A DNA stretch of 53,576 bases from NCBI GenBank assembly GCA_016930835.1, contig JAFGGA010000185.1, forward strand, positions 1 to 53,576, written 5' to 3'. Shown here piece after piece: positions 50,539-53,576 of this stretch. Each line of letters begins with the position of its first letter. Within the stretch, counting starts at the first letter, position 1. Source of the DNA: Deltaproteobacteria bacterium (GTDB taxonomy: Bacteria; Desulfobacterota; DSM-4660; Desulfatiglandales; HGW-15). The notes beneath the pieces were generated by a model. The model was not told where the DNA came from, ran no database searches, and saw only the letters and a list, made by a program, of their open reading frames with translations. The position numbers were made by a program, and so were the translations under genes.

Positions 50539-50857
50539 CTCTATTCCTTCCTCCTAAAAAGGCATCCACCACGGCATAAAGCCAGACTAAACCGAATATG
50601 ATCACCACGATCCATAGGGCTGGAAGGTCCTGGTATCGAAGGTTTTGAATGATCGTCACGGTATCCATTGGATTAAGAATTCGCTCTTTTTGAATAGAAG
50701 ACGTCAGTAATATTGCCAACTGGACAGTCCCAGCAATAAAGAGTATAAAGACAACAATCATGAGGATGATGCCTTTTTTGATTTGACGGTTAATGACCTG
50801 TCCGAGACCGGGCACCACCAAGGCGGACAAAATAACTGCAAGGAGCTGTTGCTTCAT
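50516..50857 (-). CDS. Small membrane protein (TM2-like)
   Basis: 113 residues with an N-terminal hydrophobic helix, a second helix (about 29-52) and a third (about 81-101). The segment LSALVVPGLGQVINRQIKKGIILM matches the pattern of TM2/DUF5683-type proteins (PGLGQ, then basic loop). Function unknown. First gene of a two-gene minus-strand unit with the cysteine-containing protein. Confidence 0.75.
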   Translation of the reverse strand: MKQQLLAVILSALVVPGLGQVINRQIKKGIILMIVVFILFIAGTVQLAILLTSSIQKERILNPMDTVTIIQNLRYQDLPALWIVVIIFGLVWLYAVVDAFLGGRNRGEILLNR

Positions 50858-50974
50858 AACTTACCTCAGGAAAAAGGATGAATGTCCTAACCATTTCAAG
50901 GTGATGATTTTGAAATGATCGCAACATCAGTATATAATGAGATTGCCGGATCTTGTCAAATGGGGAAATCTATT

Positions 50975-51763
50975 ATGAATCGAATGATTAACCATGTACA
51001 TGTCAACATTCCATTTACCATGTTGCATGAATCATATCTTCACAAATTCATTGCGGCACGGATGAACCCGGAGATAGGCATTGATGCTGTCGCCCTGGAT
51101 CGGTTTTCTATTTCCGATTTCAAGAAAATTGCCGACATGATTCATGCGAATGGACTCAAGATAACCATACATGCCCCTTTTATGGATCTTGCTCCAGGTT
51201 CGCCAGATGATGCGGTGCGGGCCGTCGCCAAGGATCGGTTTGAACAGGTAATCCGATTGGTCCCTTTATTCAAACCCAAGAGTATTGTAGGTCACACGGG
51301 TTATGACCATAAACGATATGGTTTTTTGAAGGATCTCTGGATACAAAAAGGCAATGAGATATGGAAGTGGTTTGCCGAGGAGATCCGTGATCAGGGAACC
51401 AAGCTCATGTTGGAGAACGTTTATGAACGCAATCCACATGAATGCAAGGAACTCATTGAAGGGCTAAAAGATAAGGGGGTAGGCTTCTGTTTGGATGTGG
51501 GGCATGTGACCGCGTTTAGCAGCACAGGCCTTTCCGAGTGGCTTGAAGTAATGGGTGATGACATTGAACAATTGCATCTGCATGATAACCATGGCGTGGA
51601 AGATGAGCATTTGGCCTTGGGCAAAGGTTGTATAGATTTTTCAATGCTGTTTCAATATCTGAAAGATAAGCGGACTGAACCGCCCATTATTACATTGGAG
51701 CCGCACAAGGAAGAGGACCTGCCTCCGGCCCTTCAGTATCTGGAAAAAATTTGGCCTTGGTAG
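50975..51763 (+). CDS. Sugar phosphate isomerase/epimerase-like TIM-barrel protein
   Basis: About 262 residues of the AP-endonuclease-2/xylose-isomerase-like barrel. Metal-site segments are all present: HAPFMDLAPGS, VGHTGYD, MLENVYERN, FCLDVGHVTAF, LHLHDNHG and ITLEPHKEED. The substrate could be a sugar or an abasic site; the lack of nearby sugar genes gives no clue. Starts at 50915, 50960, 50975 and 50984 are possible. 50975 is preferred because GGGGA lies about 8 bases upstream. Confidence 0.85.
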   Translation: MNRMINHVHVNIPFTMLHESYLHKFIAARMNPEIGIDAVALDRFSISDFKKIADMIHANGLKITIHAPFMDLAPGSPDDAVRAVAKDRFEQVIRLVPLFKPKSIVGHTGYDHKRYGFLKDLWIQKGNEIWKWFAEEIRDQGTKLMLENVYERNPHECKELIEGLKDKGVGFCLDVGHVTAFSSTGLSEWLEVMGDDIEQLHLHDNHGVEDEHLALGKGCIDFSMLFQYLKDKRTEPPIITLEPHKEEDLPPALQYLEKIWPW

Positions 51764-51935
51764 GGCTGTGCCCGTCTGAAAACGGCAATTTAATTATTTT
51801 TTCAGACAAATTATCCGAAGTCTACTATGATACTGTTGGTAGGCCGTTTTGCACATTGAAATTTTTGGCTTTTTGCCCTAGTGTTATTGAAGAAACATTC
51901 TTTCATTGTCACTTGTCATTTTTAGGGAGACTCCC

Positions 51936-53303
51936 GTGGCTAATGTAGAAACCCATGTTATCAGTGAAAAACTGCTGGAGGATGTCAAAGCATCTATCAA
52001 GGAACAGAACAGTCGTTCCCTGAAAAACCTGATTGACGGCATGCGTGCCGCGGATGTGGCCGATCTGGTTGAACATCTCAATCCCGAGGAACGCCTTTAT
52101 CTTTTTGACATCCTTGAACCGGAGGGAGCGGGAGAGGTCTTGATAGAGATCGAGCCACCTGTTCAGGGAAGTATTATCAGCGATCTTGATAATAAGGTCA
52201 TCACGGAGATTGTCCAGGAGCTTGATTCGGATGATGCTGCGGATCTCGTGGGGGATCTTCCTGCCGAGAGGGCCAGGGAGATCATTGAGATCCTCAAGGA
52301 TGATGTATCCCAAGAGCTTGAAAAGCTGCTTCCCTATGGAGAAGACACTGCCGGCGGTATCATGGCCTTGGAGTTTGTATCGGTAAAATCTCGAATGACT
52401 ATTGAAGAGGCCATCAATACTATCCGGGAAAAGCGGGATGAGGTCGAAAATCTTTATTACCTTTGGGTCGTAGATGATTTCGGTAGATTGGCGGGGGTTG
52501 TATCTCTAAAGGATCTGGTTTTAGAACCTCCACAGACCATTATACGAGAAATTATGAACCCGGAGGTGATCTCCGTTAATGTCCATAAGGACCAGGAAGA
52601 GGTCTACCACATAGTCAAAAAATATGATCTGGTCTCACTTCCTGTCGTGGATGATCATAATAGATTGGTGGGCCGGATTACACATGATGATATCCTTGAT
52701 GTGGTGGAAGAGGAGGCCGATGAGGATATCTCGCTGATGGCAGGCGTGATTCATCAGGAAATTGCCGAGGAATCGCCATTAAAGATCTCCCGGGCACGTT
52801 TGCCCTGGTTGATTGTCGGCCTTTTTGGGGGGATCTTGGCAGCCTTCGTCATCAACCAGTTTGAATCTTCATTGGAAAGGATTATCGCCTTGTCTTTTTT
52901 CTTTCCGGTTATTATGGCCTTGGGCGGAAATACGGGGACCCAGGCTGCAACCGTCGCCGTGAGGGGGCTGGCAACCGGGGATATCAGTCTTGTGAATATC
53001 GGGAAAAGGCTTTTTATGGAAATGAAGGTCGCCTTGATAAACGGCATGGTTTGCGGCATCTTGCTGGGTATAATTGTGGGTGTGTGGCTGATGGATTTTT
53101 GGCTGGGAGCGGTGGTAGCCCTTTCGTTAATCATGATCGTGCTGTCATCTGGTTTTATCGGTGCAGGCGTTCCATTGGCTCTGAAGCGTTTTCAAATTGA
53201 TCCAGCTTTGGCAACCGGCCCGTTCGTGACCACATCCAATGATGTATTGAGTCTGCTTATCTATTTAGGGCTTGTAACCCTCTTTCTCAGACTAACTGCA
53301 TGA
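51936..53303 (+). CDS. mgtE: Magnesium transporter MgtE
   Basis: 455 residues from a GTG start at 51936 (GGGAGA about 7 bases upstream). A cytoplasmic MgtE N-domain of helical repeats (about 10-130; VADLVEHLNPEERLYLFDIL, LPAERAREIIEIL) is followed by two CBS domains (about 135-255) that sense Mg, a connecting helix, and five transmembrane helices. The pore signature GGNTGTQAATVAVRGLATGDIS is intact. I see no Mg-box riboswitch in the 172 bases upstream. Confidence 0.96.
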   Translation: MANVETHVISEKLLEDVKASIKEQNSRSLKNLIDGMRAADVADLVEHLNPEERLYLFDILEPEGAGEVLIEIEPPVQGSIISDLDNKVITEIVQELDSDDAADLVGDLPAERAREIIEILKDDVSQELEKLLPYGEDTAGGIMALEFVSVKSRMTIEEAINTIREKRDEVENLYYLWVVDDFGRLAGVVSLKDLVLEPPQTIIREIMNPEVISVNVHKDQEEVYHIVKKYDLVSLPVVDDHNRLVGRITHDDILDVVEEEADEDISLMAGVIHQEIAEESPLKISRARLPWLIVGLFGGILAAFVINQFESSLERIIALSFFFPVIMALGGNTGTQAATVAVRGLATGDISLVNIGKRLFMEMKVALINGMVCGILLGIIVGVWLMDFWLGAVVALSLIMIVLSSGFIGAGVPLALKRFQIDPALATGPFVTTSNDVLSLLIYLGLVTLFLRLTA

Positions 53304-53506
53304 TATATACAGGCTCATGCTTGTCCAAAAACGGTTTTCGGGGGTACGGGGATCTCTTTTCAGGTTCACACCCAAAAGCCGACAGTGCCTTTTTCCCGCC
53401 CCCATCGCTGCGACGAATGGAATTGAGGACAGGCACAAAGAGCAAACAGCGCTTGATCAGCCATGCTCTGTGGGGCTGCCCGGGATGCTCTTGCAATATT
53501 TCGGTG

Positions 53507-53545
53507 CCCTTCGACTTGGCTCAGGGCCATGAGCTTGTCGAATGG
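53507..53545. repeat. CCCTTCGAC...GTCGAATGG palindrome
   Basis: CCCTTCGACTTGGCTCAGGG pairs imperfectly with CCATGAGCTTGTCGAATGG, a type of intergenic palindrome common in many bacteria. The 273 bases from the mgtE stop to the window end contain no gene I can support. Confidence 0.55.
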
Positions 53546-53576
53546 CCGTTCCATGACATCCTGACAAATGGTGTGA

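Noticed and set aside
51764-51935. Possible magnesium riboswitch before mgtE
   Set aside because: I could not find the conserved helices of the M-box, only weak A/T-rich sequence.
53287-53554. Several 60-71-codon frames on both strands after mgtE
   Set aside because: They overlap each other and a known type of palindrome and show no family features. The window ends before any gene could be established.
1-53576. CRISPR array, tRNA, rRNA or prophage
   Set aside because: No regularly spaced direct repeats, no tRNA T-loop/acceptor pattern, no rRNA-like stretch and no phage structural or integrase gene were seen. The repeats are dispersed palindromes.

Overview
The window reads as a chromosomal segment of a free-living Gram-negative bacterium of moderate G+C content. 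It is most likely a member of the Desulfobacterota (the former Deltaproteobacteria, sulfate-reducer type). This is inferred from gene content and order: ftsK followed by lolA; phoH, a pgpH-like HD gene and ybeY followed by pdxJ, acpS, nnr, tsaE and lysC; a ferredoxin/ASKHA corrinoid-activation protein; and many small palindromic intergenic repeats. No database search was possible, so the taxon is a judgement.

Layout. 1-8.1 kb: a zinc alcohol dehydrogenase, a class III nucleotide cyclase-like gene, glnS, an IHF/HU gene, a VanZ-like protein and a YihY-type membrane protein, separated by repeat-filled spacers. 8.1-9.7 kb: a small minus-strand stress/defence patch, with a HEPN/nucleotidyltransferase pair and a VapBC-type pair, each with its own operator- or promoter-like sequence. 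9.8-12.8 kb: sucC and sucD (succinyl-CoA synthetase), unusually separated by 451 bp of inverted-repeat elements, then convergent ssb. 13.7-18.5 kb: RNase J, FtsK, LolA. 18.9-27.7 kb: a dense plus-strand housekeeping run (PhoH, PgpH-like, YbeY, PdxJ, AcpS, bifunctional NAD(P)HX repair enzyme, TsaE, aspartokinase, ComEA-like). 27.8-31.2 kb: a CHASE2 Ser/Thr kinase with an adjacent PP2C phosphatase. 31.4-34.6 kb: TsaD, DUF2062, RsmA/KsgA, YjbQ. 34.8-37.1 kb: a PilB/GspE-type ATPase carrying a C-terminal cyclic-nucleotide-binding domain, behind a consensus promoter. 37.3-43.4 kb: SAM hydroxide adenosyltransferase-like protein, an HNH/shikimate kinase/unknown-protein operon, the corrinoid-activation protein and convergent phosphoglucomutase. 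43.6-53.3 kb: a RelE-like toxin with a cysteine insertion, a GNAT enzyme, an RND efflux pair whose pump gene is frameshifted, a DUF3568 lipoprotein, two small minus-strand genes, a TIM-barrel isomerase-like protein and MgtE.

Most genes are housekeeping. They include two parts of the t6A tRNA-modification pathway (TsaE, TsaD), ribosome and RNA maturation (YbeY, RsmA, RNase J), and cofactor synthesis and repair (PdxJ, AcpS, NAD(P)HX repair). The least ordinary material is: (1) the PilB ATPase fused to an apparently intact cAMP/cGMP-binding cassette, with a class III cyclase gene 33 kb away; (2) the RelE-like toxin with a four-cysteine knuckle; (3) several families of short mobile-like palindromes, including two inverted copies of a 227-260 bp MITE-like element, and two inverted elements splitting sucC from sucD; (4) the single-base frameshift in the RND pump. 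No tRNA, rRNA, CRISPR array or full insertion sequence was recognised.
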